A stretch of 47,551 nucleotides of DNA. It comes from Pseudobacillus lumedeiriae. GTDB taxonomy: Bacteria; Bacillota; Bacilli; Bacillales; Domibacillaceae. The notes below the pieces were generated by a model. The model saw only the letters and a program-made list of their open reading frames with translations. It ran no database searches and was not told the origin of the DNA. The position numbers were made by a program, and so were the translations under genes. The stretch covers positions 1 to 47,551 of the forward strand of contig NZ_JAUIYO010000019.1 of assembly GCF_044891285.1 (NCBI RefSeq). Reading direction: 5' to 3'. Below are positions 1 through 8,318 of the stretch, piece by piece. Within the stretch, counting starts at the first letter, position 1. Each line of letters opens with the position of its first letter.

Positions 1-129
1 TCTTTTTATATAGATTTTTTCATTGCTTTTGGTGAGCGGCTAACGGTTGATCGGTCGTCAAGCGTCGTCAGTATGCTGGATAATAGTATGTTTAATCGTT
101 TCAAAGAAATCATGCAGTTGATTCGGTAA
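1..129 (+). CDS. C-terminal end of an unidentified protein (partial)
   Basis: The frame starting at base 1 is open for 42 codons and stops with TAA at 127-129. The readable tail contains FGERLTVDRSSSVVSMLDN and ends in MQLIR. The start lies outside the window. I do not recognise the family from this tail. No clear terminator follows before the regulator gene at 282, so its relation to that gene is unknown. Confidence 0.5.
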   Translation, partial: SFYIDFFIAFGERLTVDRSSSVVSMLDNSMFNRFKEIMQLIR

Positions 130-281
130 GAAGGTTGACTGCTTTAATTTTTAAAACAAGAAATGTTACAATGGAACCGCATAAGTTGTACAATTGTATA
201 TTCAGGAAACAGAAATAGTTGTTAGTAAATGAAAGAGTATTTTTTGAGTACTTTGCCTGAATAAGATAGGAGGAGACAAGG

Positions 282-1652
282 ATGGATATTGAGCTGAAAA
301 GTTTCAAGAATTTATCCGACTTTGACAATATATTAGTAACGGATGCGAATGGGAAAGTGATCTTTTATGATTTAGCCGATCTCCAGGTGCTAAAAGAATT
401 AGATCAAAGACCCGAAGATTTTATTGGGCAGCATGTCACGGATTCTTACAGAGATTTGACGGCTGAAAATAGTACCATCATGACGGTTTTAAAAACAGGA
501 TGGCCGATATGTGATGTGAAACAAGAAATCACAACGAAGAGAGGAAAGAGTATTGTCTCCGTCAATTCTACATACCCAATTAAGAAAGACGATAAAATTA
601 TAGGCGCTGTTGAATTTTCAAAGCATTTCTTTGAGAAAGGAAGTATCCAGCATTTAGATAAATACGCACGTCATAAGATTTATCGGAAAAACAATACGGT
701 CTATACGATTGACGATATAATTACGGTTAATTCAAGCATGGAAGCGGTTAAAAGAAAAATCGAAAAAATCGCTAAGACGGATTCAACCGTATTGATCCAT
801 GGCAGAACAGGAACGGGAAAAGAAGTCGTTGCCCAAGCCATTCACAATTTAAGCGAAAGATACAACAAGCCTTTCATTTCTCTAAATTGCGGGGCTGTTC
901 CGGCTAATTTATTAGAGAGCACGTTATTTGGAACGAATAAAGGAAGCTTCACTGGCTCAGAAGATATGCCCGGCTTATTCGAGCAGGCGGATGGCGGCAC
1001 GTTGTTTTTAGATGAAATCAATTCTTTGGAGATCAGTCTGCAAGTCAAACTGCTGAAAGCGATTGAGGAAAAAACCATCCGAAGAATAGGCGGCAAAAAA
1101 AACATTATAGTAGATCTGCGGGTAGTTTCAGCAACAAATGAAGACCCGGACATTTTGCTTGAGGAAAAAAGGCTGAGGGAAGATCTATATTATCGTTTAG
1201 GTGTCGTTCAGATCGATTTGCCTAACCTGGCAGACCGAAAAGAAGATATTGATGTGCTGCTTGAACATTACGTTAACTTTTACAACAGCCACATGAATAT
1301 TTTTATTGAGCATGTTCAGAAGGAAGTTGTAGATTGTTTTAAAACGTATGAATGGCCAGGAAACATTAGGGAATTGAAAAATGCGATAGAAACAGCTTTT
1401 AATAATGCAAATACGAATGAAATAACGCTGGAAGATATCCCGGCAAGAATCAGAAAATACAACCGCACCATCATAAGCGGTCAGCTAGAGCTTCAAGGGT
1501 GCTCTCTGCCAGAAGCCGTGGATGCGTATGAAAAAGGAATTATTGTCAGTGAATTACAAAAATCAAATGGGGTCATTGCGCAGGCTGCCAGACAGCTCGG
1601 TATTTCTAAACAATCCTTGAAATATAAAATGGACAAATATAAGTTGAGGTAA
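282..1652 (+). CDS. Sigma-54-dependent PAS/AAA+ transcriptional activator (RocR-like)
   Basis: This 456-residue protein is a bacterial enhancer-binding protein that would drive open-complex formation by sigma-54 RNA polymerase. The order is an N-terminal PAS-like sensor (about 10-120), an AAA+ domain with Walker A GRTGTGK (174-180) and Walker B LFLDEI (241-246), and a Fis-type helix-turn-helix at the end (about 428-456). The loop that contacts sigma-54 reads GSFTGS (221-226) instead of the usual GAFTGA. The start is well supported by AGGAGG at 270-275. It lies directly upstream of a sigma-54 promoter at 1851 and another at 4090, so the symporter and BrnQ operons are its likely targets. RocR and BkdR of Bacillus subtilis have the same layout; the effector cannot be told from sequence. 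Confidence 0.93.
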   Translation: MDIELKSFKNLSDFDNILVTDANGKVIFYDLADLQVLKELDQRPEDFIGQHVTDSYRDLTAENSTIMTVLKTGWPICDVKQEITTKRGKSIVSVNSTYPIKKDDKIIGAVEFSKHFFEKGSIQHLDKYARHKIYRKNNTVYTIDDIITVNSSMEAVKRKIEKIAKTDSTVLIHGRTGTGKEVVAQAIHNLSERYNKPFISLNCGAVPANLLESTLFGTNKGSFTGSEDMPGLFEQADGGTLFLDEINSLEISLQVKLLKAIEEKTIRRIGGKKNIIVDLRVVSATNEDPDILLEEKRLREDLYYRLGVVQIDLPNLADRKEDIDVLLEHYVNFYNSHMNIFIEHVQKEVVDCFKTYEWPGNIRELKNAIETAFNNANTNEITLEDIPARIRKYNRTIISGQLELQGCSLPEAVDAYEKGIIVSELQKSNGVIAQAARQLGISKQSLKYKMDKYKLR

Positions 1653-1664
1653 AAAGTTTTTACT

Positions 1665-1700
1665 AAAGAGGAGGAAATTTTCCCCCTCTTTTTGTTTTTT
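1665..1700 (+). terminator. Intrinsic terminator of the RocR-like regulator gene
   Basis: Arms AAAGAGGAGGA (1665-1675) and TCCCCCTCTTT (1681-1691) pair with one mismatch. A T-rich run follows, 13 bases after the stop codon at 1652. Confidence 0.75.
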
Positions 1701-1741
1701 TCAGAAAAGATTTAAAGGTAGTGAGGATTCGACAAAATACC

Positions 1742-1797
1742 ACAAAAGGTCTCGTTATGATTTCTTATAAAAAAATAATACTTAAAAAACCTTTTGT
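1742..1797. promoter_or_regulatory. Candidate upstream activating sequence (inverted repeat)
   Basis: ACAAAAGG (1742-1749) and CCTTTTGT (1790-1797) form an inverted pair 48 bases apart, about 55-110 bases upstream of the -24 element at 1851. This is where an enhancer-binding protein would be expected to bind. Assignment to the regulator at 282 is inference. Confidence 0.4.
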
Positions 1798-1850
1798 AAT
1801 GCGCTTGTATTAGTGTTTTATTCATATTATGAAGATCGTTTTTATAAAAA

Positions 1851-1866
1851 TGGCACGATAATTGCA
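1851..1866 (+). promoter_or_regulatory. Sigma-54 -24/-12 promoter for the DUF3311/symporter operon
   Basis: TGGCAC, five bases (GATAA), then TTGCA match the sigma-54 consensus perfectly, with the invariant GG and GC correctly spaced. Transcription should start near 1878 and run into the degraded M20 gene and then the symporter pair. Confidence 0.88.
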
Positions 1867-2009
1867 TTGATAAAATACAATGCTGAAATTATTATTTTAA
1901 AATTACGAATACAAGAGGGAGTGGTTCATCCCAGTAAGACTGAAGGTCCTCCTTAATAATCTATTTGCTGGAATATAAAACGTTAGAATATTTGTTTTAG
2001 GAAAGGAAG

Positions 2010-2131
2010 ATGATAAATGAAGAAAAAGAATGGTTTATTCGTACCATCATCTCTGTATCGATGTTGATGAAGACGCATTTGAATACGGTGCCAAAATCTT
2101 TGCAAACGCTGTATTTAAGTTTTTAGCGTAA
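2010..2131 (+). pseudogene. Remnant of an M20-type amidohydrolase/peptidase with the middle deleted
   Basis: A good ribosome-binding site (GGAAAGGAAG) precedes ATG at 2010, which encodes MINEEKEWFIR. A different frame (2030-2131) then encodes HHLCIDVDEDAFEYGAKIFA and ends VFKFLA before TAA at 2129. That tail looks like the C-terminus of M20 metal-dependent amidases/aminoacylases, where an H-rich stretch, D-x-DEDA and a final helix close the protein. The N-terminal codons and the C-terminal 30 codons are fused out of frame, as expected if most of a roughly 1.1-kb gene was lost by internal deletion. It is the first gene after the sigma-54 promoter and lies just before the transporter genes. The family call rests on about 30 residues. 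Confidence 0.55.
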
Positions 2132-2164
2132 GGCATATGAGAAAAAAGCTTGAAGGAGGATTTT

Positions 2165-2362
2165 ATGAAACCGATTTATTTTCTGGCATTAATTCCTGTC
2201 ATATTTATATTTGGAGGCCCGTTTTGGGCAAATAGTATTGAACCATACATTCTAGGGATGCCATTGTTCTTCTTCTGGAACTTCTTTTCATTAATACTCG
2301 CATCTTTGGTAGCTTTTATCATTTATAAGTTTGATCCGGTGAATAAGGAGAGCGAAGAATAA
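2165..2362 (+). CDS. DUF3311 small membrane protein (YhjC-like)
   Basis: This 65-residue protein has two hydrophobic segments (about 4-24 and 35-58) and a short charged tail. I start it at ATG 2165 because GGAGG at 2155-2159 is well placed for it; an in-frame TTG at 2150 would leave the ribosome-binding site inside the coding region. The stop overlaps the start of the symporter by one base (TAATG), which implies coupled translation. DUF3311 proteins are commonly encoded just upstream of sodium:solute symporters and are thought to be accessory subunits. A second such pair occurs at 15022. Confidence 0.85.
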   Translation: MKPIYFLALIPVIFIFGGPFWANSIEPYILGMPLFFFWNFFSLILASLVAFIIYKFDPVNKESEE

Positions 2363-3837
2363 TGAATATAGCAATTATAATTATTTTTGGTTTCTTAGCT
2401 TTGTCACTTTACTTAGGAATCCGGGCAACACGAGGCAAAGATATGGATCTTGAACAATGGACAGTCGGCGGACGCGGGTTTGGTCCTATTTTGATCATGA
2501 TTTTGTTAGCGGGTGAAATTTATTCCACATCTACTTTCTTAGGATCAAGTGGATGGGCATATGGGATTGGCGGCCCGGCTCTATATGGGATCGCATTTGC
2601 AGCTTTAGGTTATTTGTTTTCATATTGGATTTATCCAGCTGTTTGGAGTTATGGGAATAAACATAAGTTAGTGTCACAAGCTGACTTTTATGTGAAGAAG
2701 TACAACAGCCCGTTATTAGGTGTACTTGTTTCTATCGTTGGTGTTTTAGCTCTTATTCCATTTTTAATTCTTCAATTAAAAGGTTTAGGAATTATCGTTT
2801 CAACGACATCATATGGTTCGATTTCACCTACGGTTGCTATTTGGATTGGTGCGATTTCAGTTACTATTTATGTCATGATTTCTGGTGTTCATGGTTCCGT
2901 CTGGACAGCCGTTCTCAAAGATATCATGATCGCTTTAGTTGCTTTATTCCTTGGCATTTATGTTCCTCTTCATTACTTTGGAGGAATTCAGCCAATGTTT
3001 GAAGCGGTTAATGCAGCGAAGCCGAATTTTCTAACGCTTCCTCATCAGGGAATGGGCGCTTCATGGTATATCTCAACGATTGTTTTAACGACTCTGGGTT
3101 TTTATATGTGGCCACAAACATTTGGAGCTGCTTATACAGCACAAAATGCGAGAACCTTCCGTAAAAATGCGTTTATCCTTCCGCTTTACGGAGCATTATC
3201 TGTTGGAGCTATCTTTGTTGGTTATGCAGCGATTATCGTCGTTCCTGGTTTACAAGGACCGGAGATGGACCTTGCTTTACTGAAACTATCTATGGCAACG
3301 TTTGATCCTTGGTTTGTTGGAGTCATTGGAGCAGCTGGATTATTAACGGCACTTGTACCGGGTTCGATGATTTTAATGAGTTCAGCGACGCTGCTAGCTA
3401 ACAATGTATACAAGCACTTTGCACCAGATGCACCAGATGCACGAATTATGAAACTTGCTAAGATTTTAGTCCCTGTTTTGGCGCTTATCGCTGTTTACTT
3501 TACCTTATCCGGAGGAAATACAATCGTTGCTTTGCTTTTAATGGGATATAACATGGTGACTCAATTATTCCCATCCTTTATTGTCAGTCTTTGGAAAAAT
3601 AACTTTGTCACAAAACAAGGGGCGATTTCTGGGATCATTGCTGGTTTAGCTACGGTAGGATATACGACACTTACAAAAGCAACGATCGGTGCTCTATTCC
3701 CATCTCTGCCTCAAGTGGTTAAAGACATGAACATTGGATTGATCGCCCTTTTAATCAACGTAGTAGTCATGATTGTAGTGAGTCTTGTTACTCAAAAGTC
3801 AGTCGTTGCTGCCAAGGAAGAGTTGGAAACAGTTTAA
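2362..3837 (+). CDS. Sodium:solute symporter (SSS family, YhjB-like)
   Basis: This 491-residue membrane protein has about 13 hydrophobic segments and opens with the SSS pattern: a first helix, a charged stretch containing EQWTVGGRGFG, then GEIYSTSTFLGSSGWAY. Family members use the sodium gradient to import organic solutes; the substrate is not readable from sequence. It is translationally coupled to the DUF3311 protein and sits in the operon behind the sigma-54 promoter at 1851. It is a clear paralogue of the protein at 15219: both share the stretches around FDPWFVG, FPSFIVSL/FPAFICSL and NNFVTKQGAI. With the M20 gene broken, it may now import a compound no longer hydrolysed by its operon partner. 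Confidence 0.92.
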   Translation: MNIAIIIIFGFLALSLYLGIRATRGKDMDLEQWTVGGRGFGPILIMILLAGEIYSTSTFLGSSGWAYGIGGPALYGIAFAALGYLFSYWIYPAVWSYGNKHKLVSQADFYVKKYNSPLLGVLVSIVGVLALIPFLILQLKGLGIIVSTTSYGSISPTVAIWIGAISVTIYVMISGVHGSVWTAVLKDIMIALVALFLGIYVPLHYFGGIQPMFEAVNAAKPNFLTLPHQGMGASWYISTIVLTTLGFYMWPQTFGAAYTAQNARTFRKNAFILPLYGALSVGAIFVGYAAIIVVPGLQGPEMDLALLKLSMATFDPWFVGVIGAAGLLTALVPGSMILMSSATLLANNVYKHFAPDAPDARIMKLAKILVPVLALIAVYFTLSGGNTIVALLLMGYNMVTQLFPSFIVSLWKNNFVTKQGAISGIIAGLATVGYTTLTKATIGALFPSLPQVVKDMNIGLIALLINVVVMIVVSLVTQKSVVAAKEELETV

Positions 3838-3885
3838 TTTTCGTTCCATTAGTAGTTACACATCGATGTAAAAAGTATTGTTCAC

Positions 3886-3927
3886 AAGGGAAGTTGTCTC
3901 TAACCCCATTTGGAGTGAACTTCCCTT
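3886..3927 (+). terminator. Probable terminator after the symporter gene
   Basis: AAGGGAAGTT (3886-3895) and AACTTCCCTT (3918-3927) form a perfect 10-bp stem with a 22-base loop. The T-run that follows is poor (ACAACATTTTT), so termination may be inefficient. Confidence 0.5.
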
Positions 3928-3983
3928 ACAACATTTTTCAAAAAAATGGATGTGTTGCACTCTCGATACATTTCGTGATATAG

Positions 3984-4021
3984 AGAAGGACTAATGACAG
4001 AATCATCTGTCGTTCCCTTCT
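3984..4021. promoter_or_regulatory. Inverted repeat upstream of the brnQ sigma-54 promoter
   Basis: AGAAGG (3984-3989) with CCTTCT (4016-4021), and GACAG (3996-4000) with CTGTC (4007-4011), form a nested dyad. It lies about 70-105 bases upstream of the -24 element at 4090, a good position for an activator site. It could also be a hairpin at the end of the previous transcript. Confidence 0.4.
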
Positions 4022-4089
4022 TTCTTATTGTATTCCTCCTGACAAAAAACCTGCTTTTTTAATATGAAAATTCAGTAAATTTAGATATT

Positions 4090-4105
4090 TGGCATAATAA
4101 TTGCA
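4090..4105 (+). promoter_or_regulatory. Sigma-54 -24/-12 promoter for brnQ
   Basis: TGGCAT, AATAA, TTGCA: the GG and GC elements are correctly spaced. It lies 105 bases upstream of the BrnQ start, leaving an untranslated leader of about 90 bases with an unused GAAGGAGGTG at 4121. Confidence 0.85.
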
Positions 4106-4209
4106 AATGAATAGGTACATGAAGGAGGTGAATGAAGCGGATATGAACAGAAGTTTTTTAATAGAGACAAGGTGGTTATAAAAAAATGTAGAAAAAGGTG
4201 TGAGTAAAA

Positions 4210-5523
4210 GTGAAAAAGAGTACACGTGACAGTCTTACATTTGGTTTTGCGTTATTCGCGATTTTTTTTGGCGCAGGGAACTTGATTTTCCCGCCGTCCA
4301 TCGGCTTAGCTGCCGGGGACAACTGGGGGGCGGCAATGATCGGTTTTGTTTTGACCGGGATTATCCTTCCGATTTTAGGTATTATTGCTGTTTTAAATTC
4401 CGAAGGGAAATTTGAAGTGCTCACAAATCCTATTAGTTCTTGGTTTTACAAGTTTTTTAATGTGCTAGTCATGGTAGGGATTGGAATGACGATTACGATA
4501 CCGAGAACAGCGGCAACGACGCATGAGCTGGGCATTCACGCCTTATTCCCTCAAGTACCGTCGATTGCTACGATTCTTGTGTTTTTCGCTCTCAATTTTT
4601 ATTTTGCGATGGATAAATCGAATTTCATTGATAAAGTAGGGAAGTTTCTGACACCGGCCTTAGTCGCTATCCTTCTTTTTATCGTAGTTAAAGGGACATT
4701 CGATCCGATTAAGGCACCGGCAGCGACAGGGCTGGAAAACCCGTTTTCTTACTCGTTTATTAACGGGTATCAAACAGGGGACCTTCTAACTGGGCTGCTT
4801 TGTGCATCTATTTTTTTCGCTGCTATTGTGGGAAAAGGCTATACTGAGAAGGCTGACCTGCGGAGAATAGCGGTTAACGGCACGGTCATCGCAGGATTGG
4901 GGTTATTAGTCGTCTATGGAGGATTACTGTACCTTGGAGCGACAGGCAGCGGAGTGTTTCCGAAAGATATTGACAGCACATCGCTTGTGATCGGGCTAGT
5001 TGATCAGCTTCTTGGCACATACGGCACCATCGCTTTATCTGTATGCGTAGCGTTAGCTTGTCTGACAACTGCTATTGGTTTGACAGCAGCATCAGCAGAC
5101 TTTCTTAGCCAATTAACGAATCATAAAATCAGTTATCGCAATTTCGTCATTATTATTTCTTTAGCAGGCATTGGAGTGGCTACGCTTGGCGTCGAAAAAA
5201 TTATTGACTATGCGCTGCCGCTGTTCATTGGCATTTATCCGGTATCCATTGTGCTTGTGTTTTTAGGAATATTCCGTAAATTTATTCCGAATGCAGGAGC
5301 CTATAGAGGAGCCGTCATTGTTACGATGATCATTAGTATATTCGAAACGTTAGCAATGTCGGGTATTGAGATTAAGCCTGTTACCCAATTTATTTCTTTC
5401 ATTCCGCTCAGTGCAAGCGGTTTCTCATGGTTAATCCCATCGGTGATTGGTTTCATTGTTGGAACATTCATATACAAATATGGATCATCTAATAAGGATA
5501 AGATTGAAAACCGCGCCAGCTGA
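4210..5523 (+). CDS. brnQ: Branched-chain amino acid:cation symporter BrnQ
   Basis: This 437-residue polytopic membrane protein has the BrnQ N-terminal signature FGFALFAIFFGAGNLIFPP (about 11-29) and the usual 12-helix hydrophobic profile and length. BrnQ carriers import leucine, isoleucine and valine with Na+ or H+. The start is GTG 4210, preceded by AAAGGTG at about 4195; no better ATG is available. It is transcribed alone from its own sigma-54 promoter, which is uncommon for brnQ and ties it to the neighbouring regulators. This suggests that the pathway here handles branched or hydrophobic amino acids or their derivatives. A perfect terminator follows. Confidence 0.92.
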   Translation: MKKSTRDSLTFGFALFAIFFGAGNLIFPPSIGLAAGDNWGAAMIGFVLTGIILPILGIIAVLNSEGKFEVLTNPISSWFYKFFNVLVMVGIGMTITIPRTAATTHELGIHALFPQVPSIATILVFFALNFYFAMDKSNFIDKVGKFLTPALVAILLFIVVKGTFDPIKAPAATGLENPFSYSFINGYQTGDLLTGLLCASIFFAAIVGKGYTEKADLRRIAVNGTVIAGLGLLVVYGGLLYLGATGSGVFPKDIDSTSLVIGLVDQLLGTYGTIALSVCVALACLTTAIGLTAASADFLSQLTNHKISYRNFVIIISLAGIGVATLGVEKIIDYALPLFIGIYPVSIVLVFLGIFRKFIPNAGAYRGAVIVTMIISIFETLAMSGIEIKPVTQFISFIPLSASGFSWLIPSVIGFIVGTFIYKYGSSNKDKIENRAS

Positions 5524-5582
5524 TTTTTCGGGCTATTGTGATTCATAATTGACCCAATACGCAACAATCAGTAATGTGATGC

Positions 5583-5622
5583 GATCCATTTTCAGATCTA
5601 AGATCTGAAAATGGATCTTTTT
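5583..5622 (+). terminator. Terminator of brnQ (17-bp perfect arms)
   Basis: Arms at 5583-5599 and 5601-5617 are perfectly complementary around a single central base and are followed by TTTTT. The outer part of the arms, GATCCAT/ATGGATC, equals seven of the eight bases of the repeat TGATCCAT found upstream of the 9987 gene, so the site might also bind a regulator. Confidence 0.8.
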
Positions 5623-5662
5623 GCGAAAAAGGAGGAGTAACGATTCTTCTTTTATGTCGTTT

Positions 5663-5691
5663 TTATCAATGCTTGTATTTTTTGGTACAAT
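5663..5691 (+). promoter_or_regulatory. Candidate promoter of the first YtcJ-like gene
   Basis: TTATCA (5663-5668), 17 bases, TACAAT (5686-5691) is a fair sigma-A promoter. The overlapping stretch TGGTAC-AATAA-TGATG resembles the brnQ sigma-54 promoter but lacks the GC of the -12 element, so a decayed sigma-54 promoter is an alternative reading. Confidence 0.4.
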
Positions 5692-5804
5692 AATGATGGT
5701 CTATGTATGTGTCCATCCATCAATGTAGATGATGGGGAAGAAAAGCGGCCGTACATCATACCACTTTTTTCATTAATTTTACGTGACGTCTGGGAGGAAC
5801 CATT

Positions 5805-7403
5805 ATGTCAAAAACAATATATACAAACGGAGCCATTTATACACTCGATACGAATCAGCCGATCGTACAATCTGTCGTCGTGGAAGATGGCAAAATTATA
5901 GATATTGGATCACATGCAGATATGACTTTGCAATGGGGAAGAAATGAGGCGAAAGTGATCGACTTACAAGGAAAGATGGTGACTCCCGGCCTTGTTGACA
6001 GCCACCTTCATCTTTCAGGGGTCGCCTTTCAATATTTAGATTTGAATTTAATCGGTGTGACTTCTAAGAGAGAAATGCTGGAAAAAATAAAAGAAAGAGC
6101 GAATGCCACACCACCGGGGAAATGGCTGTTAGGCATTGGATGGGACGAGAATCTTTTTACGGACGGAACGATCCCGACTATACAAGAGTTAGATCATATT
6201 GCTCCTCATTGTCCCGTTTTCTTAAAGCGGGTTTGTCACCATGCGTTTCTCGTAAACAGTAAAGCGCTGGAAATGTGTAATTATCATCCTTCACTGGCTG
6301 TTCCAACTGGCGGAAGCATCATTCTCGATCCGGATACGAAAAAACCGACTGGATTGCTGCTGGAGTCCGCTTCCAAGCTTATTACAGAGCGCATACCAGA
6401 ACGAACATATGAAGAATTAAAGGACGGACTAGAGCAAGCGATGAATCATGCGATACAGCGGGGATTAACGAGTGTTCATACGAATGATCCGCTTTATTTG
6501 GGCGGTTTTGATCAAACGTATAAAATGTATGATGAATTATTGAATAAAGAACGAAAAGGGCTGCGCTGCAACCTTCTGATCGATTATCCTTTTCTTAGCC
6601 GTCTAAAAGAAAGAGAAATGTATGCGGGATATGGAAATGATCGACTGCAAATCGGAGCAATAAAAATCTTTGCGGATGGCGCACTCGGAAGAAGAACAGC
6701 TCTGCTTTCAGCACCTTACCATGATGCACCGGGTCAATATGGGGAAGCGCAGCACAGTCAGGAAGAGCTTTACCAAATGGTAAAAGAAGCAAGAGCGTAT
6801 TCGATGCCGATTGCTGTTCATACCATTGGCGATCAAGCCGTGGAAAATGTGTTGCAAGTACTCGATCAGTTTCCAAAAGTGAAGCAGCGTGACCGCATTA
6901 TTCATGTATCTTTGCTGCGGGAAGATTTAATTGAGCGGCTGGCGGACCCAAATCTAGTAGCGGATATTCAGCCAAGATTTTTAGTTGGGGACTTCCCATG
7001 GGTACAAGACCGGCTTGGGGAGAAGAGAATTCAGTATTTATATGCGTGGAAATCGCTGCTTGCCGCAGGTGTATTATGCGGAGGGGGATCGGACGCACCA
7101 GTAGAGCCGGTGGATCCGCTGCTGGGGATTCATGCGGCTGTGACTCGACGCGCTCCTTCACAGTCTCATGATGGCTGGAATAAAAAAGAAAAAATCTCTA
7201 TGCTTGAGGCCCTTAAGGTGTTTACGGTGGGCGGAGCTTATGCCACAAACGAAGAACACAAAAAAGGAACGATAGCAAGAGGGAAATTAGCCGATATGAC
7301 GGTCTATTCGAACAACCTTTTATCGATGAATGCTCCAGATGAACTCTTAAATACCGATATTGAAATGACGGTTATCGGCGGAGAGATTGTTTATCAGAAA
7401 TAA
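5805..7403 (+). CDS. YtcJ-type amidohydrolase (amidohydrolase 3 family)
   Basis: This 532-residue enzyme belongs to the metal-dependent amidohydrolase superfamily, YtcJ/N-substituted-formamide-deformylase branch. Visible marks are the N-terminal beta-sandwich start (YTNGAIYTLD), the metal-binding HxH in GLVDSHLHLSG, GIGWDE, the barrel motif KIFADGALGRRTA, the histidine motif AVHTIGDQA and the late GGGSDAPVEP aspartate motif. Length is typical. The start is set by GGGAGGAAC just upstream of ATG 5805. Enzymes of this branch hydrolyse C-N bonds of amides, but B. subtilis YtcJ has no firmly known substrate. It is monocistronic, with a hairpin directly after it. It is a distant paralogue of the enzyme at 9987. 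Confidence 0.9.
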   Translation: MSKTIYTNGAIYTLDTNQPIVQSVVVEDGKIIDIGSHADMTLQWGRNEAKVIDLQGKMVTPGLVDSHLHLSGVAFQYLDLNLIGVTSKREMLEKIKERANATPPGKWLLGIGWDENLFTDGTIPTIQELDHIAPHCPVFLKRVCHHAFLVNSKALEMCNYHPSLAVPTGGSIILDPDTKKPTGLLLESASKLITERIPERTYEELKDGLEQAMNHAIQRGLTSVHTNDPLYLGGFDQTYKMYDELLNKERKGLRCNLLIDYPFLSRLKEREMYAGYGNDRLQIGAIKIFADGALGRRTALLSAPYHDAPGQYGEAQHSQEELYQMVKEARAYSMPIAVHTIGDQAVENVLQVLDQFPKVKQRDRIIHVSLLREDLIERLADPNLVADIQPRFLVGDFPWVQDRLGEKRIQYLYAWKSLLAAGVLCGGGSDAPVEPVDPLLGIHAAVTRRAPSQSHDGWNKKEKISMLEALKVFTVGGAYATNEEHKKGTIARGKLADMTVYSNNLLSMNAPDELLNTDIEMTVIGGEIVYQK

Positions 7404-7410
7404 GCGTTAG

Positions 7411-7444
7411 AAGAGGATGCCCTGCAAAGAAGGCATCCTCTTTA
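7411..7444 (+). terminator. Terminator after the first YtcJ-like gene
   Basis: AAGAGGATGCC (7411-7421) and GGCATCCTCTT (7432-7442) form a perfect 11-bp stem. Only a short T-run follows. Confidence 0.65.
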
Positions 7445-7508
7445 GATTGTTGATCAATGCCTGCTTGTAGGGGGCAAATTAATCTTTCGGTATGGTTAAG
7501 TTAATTAT

Positions 7509-8096
7509 TTAATCAAAAGAAGCATGAAATATCAATAAAATGAGAAACACAAGAGCCAATTTGAAATGTTGCTTTTTATCATTTCTCTTGAATCGTTTCA
7601 ACCCTGTAAATAAGAGAAAAAATAAAAAAATACTAGCAAGGATTCCGGTAACATTCGTAAAGTCCCATTTAAAATCCGTTATGAATGCTAAATATCCATG
7701 CAAAGAAGCCGATCCGGTAGCTGCTAAGGCAAGAGACACATGCCACTTTCTCGTCAGCACTCCGAGAAATTGTAAGGAACTTTTTAATTGAAAGTGTCTC
7801 CATTTTATCATTTTTAATCGTTTCCACTTTAATAAAAGAAAAATGGGATAGATGGCAAAAACGGCGAAATACAAGACCATCGACGCAGATCCCAAAGACT
7901 CCATTATATCTTTATAATATTCATCTCCCTGTATCATGAACTGCGGATGATTAAAGGAAATAAGTAAAATTCCAATGAAAAATAAACAAATAGTTACGAT
8001 TAAACAGGCAACGACAGTTCTTCGTTCTTTTGAATTTGGAATATAGCTTGATAAAAAGTAATGGTGTTTTCTTGTATTCTGTTTTGAATTCATCAT
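7509..8096 (-). CDS. Polytopic membrane protein, ferric-reductase/cytochrome-b-like
   Basis: This 195-residue protein has about five hydrophobic segments (near 29-49, 69-90, 113-140, 150-166 and 176-193). Histidines sit inside the third segment (KWHVSLA, SLHGYLAF) and in the last helix region (QHFKLALVF, IFHASF). Paired histidines on successive helices are the pattern of ferric-reductase-like haem-binding membrane domains, but I could not confirm family membership. A ribosome-binding site AGGGAG lies six bases upstream of the tandem ATG at 8096. It is transcribed against its left neighbour and has no obvious link to the catabolic genes. Confidence 0.7.
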   Translation of the reverse strand: MMNSKQNTRKHHYFLSSYIPNSKERRTVVACLIVTICLFFIGILLISFNHPQFMIQGDEYYKDIMESLGSASMVLYFAVFAIYPIFLLLKWKRLKMIKWRHFQLKSSLQFLGVLTRKWHVSLALAATGSASLHGYLAFITDFKWDFTNVTGILASIFLFFLLFTGLKRFKRNDKKQHFKLALVFLILLIFHASFD

Positions 8097-8205
8097 ATAT
8101 ACTCCCTAATCATTGAATGTAAAACGTATTGCCAGTATAGTCTACATACATGAAAATTTGATTAGAACGAGATGAATTTTGGCTAAATGTTTTTTTAGAA
8201 AATGG

Positions 8206-8249
8206 CTTTGTTAAACAATCTGTTGATTTCAACCCCAATCAACAAAGCG
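8206..8249 (-). terminator. Probable terminator of the second sigma-54 activator gene
   Basis: GCTTTGTT (8206-8213) pairs with AACAAAGC (8242-8249), and TGTTGAT/ATCAACA pairs inside it. On the minus strand the hairpin is followed by a T-rich stretch, downstream of the stop at 8319. Confidence 0.5.
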
Positions 8250-8318
8250 GTACAATTAATAATAGTCACTAATACATAGCCTAGAAAACAGCAACGAAGT
8301 TTATTTATTTGCATAAAA

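Noticed and set aside
4120..4180. Leader peptide in front of brnQ
   Set aside because: GGAGG at 4124 is either too close to or too far from the possible starts (4132, 4143), and no alternative hairpins follow.
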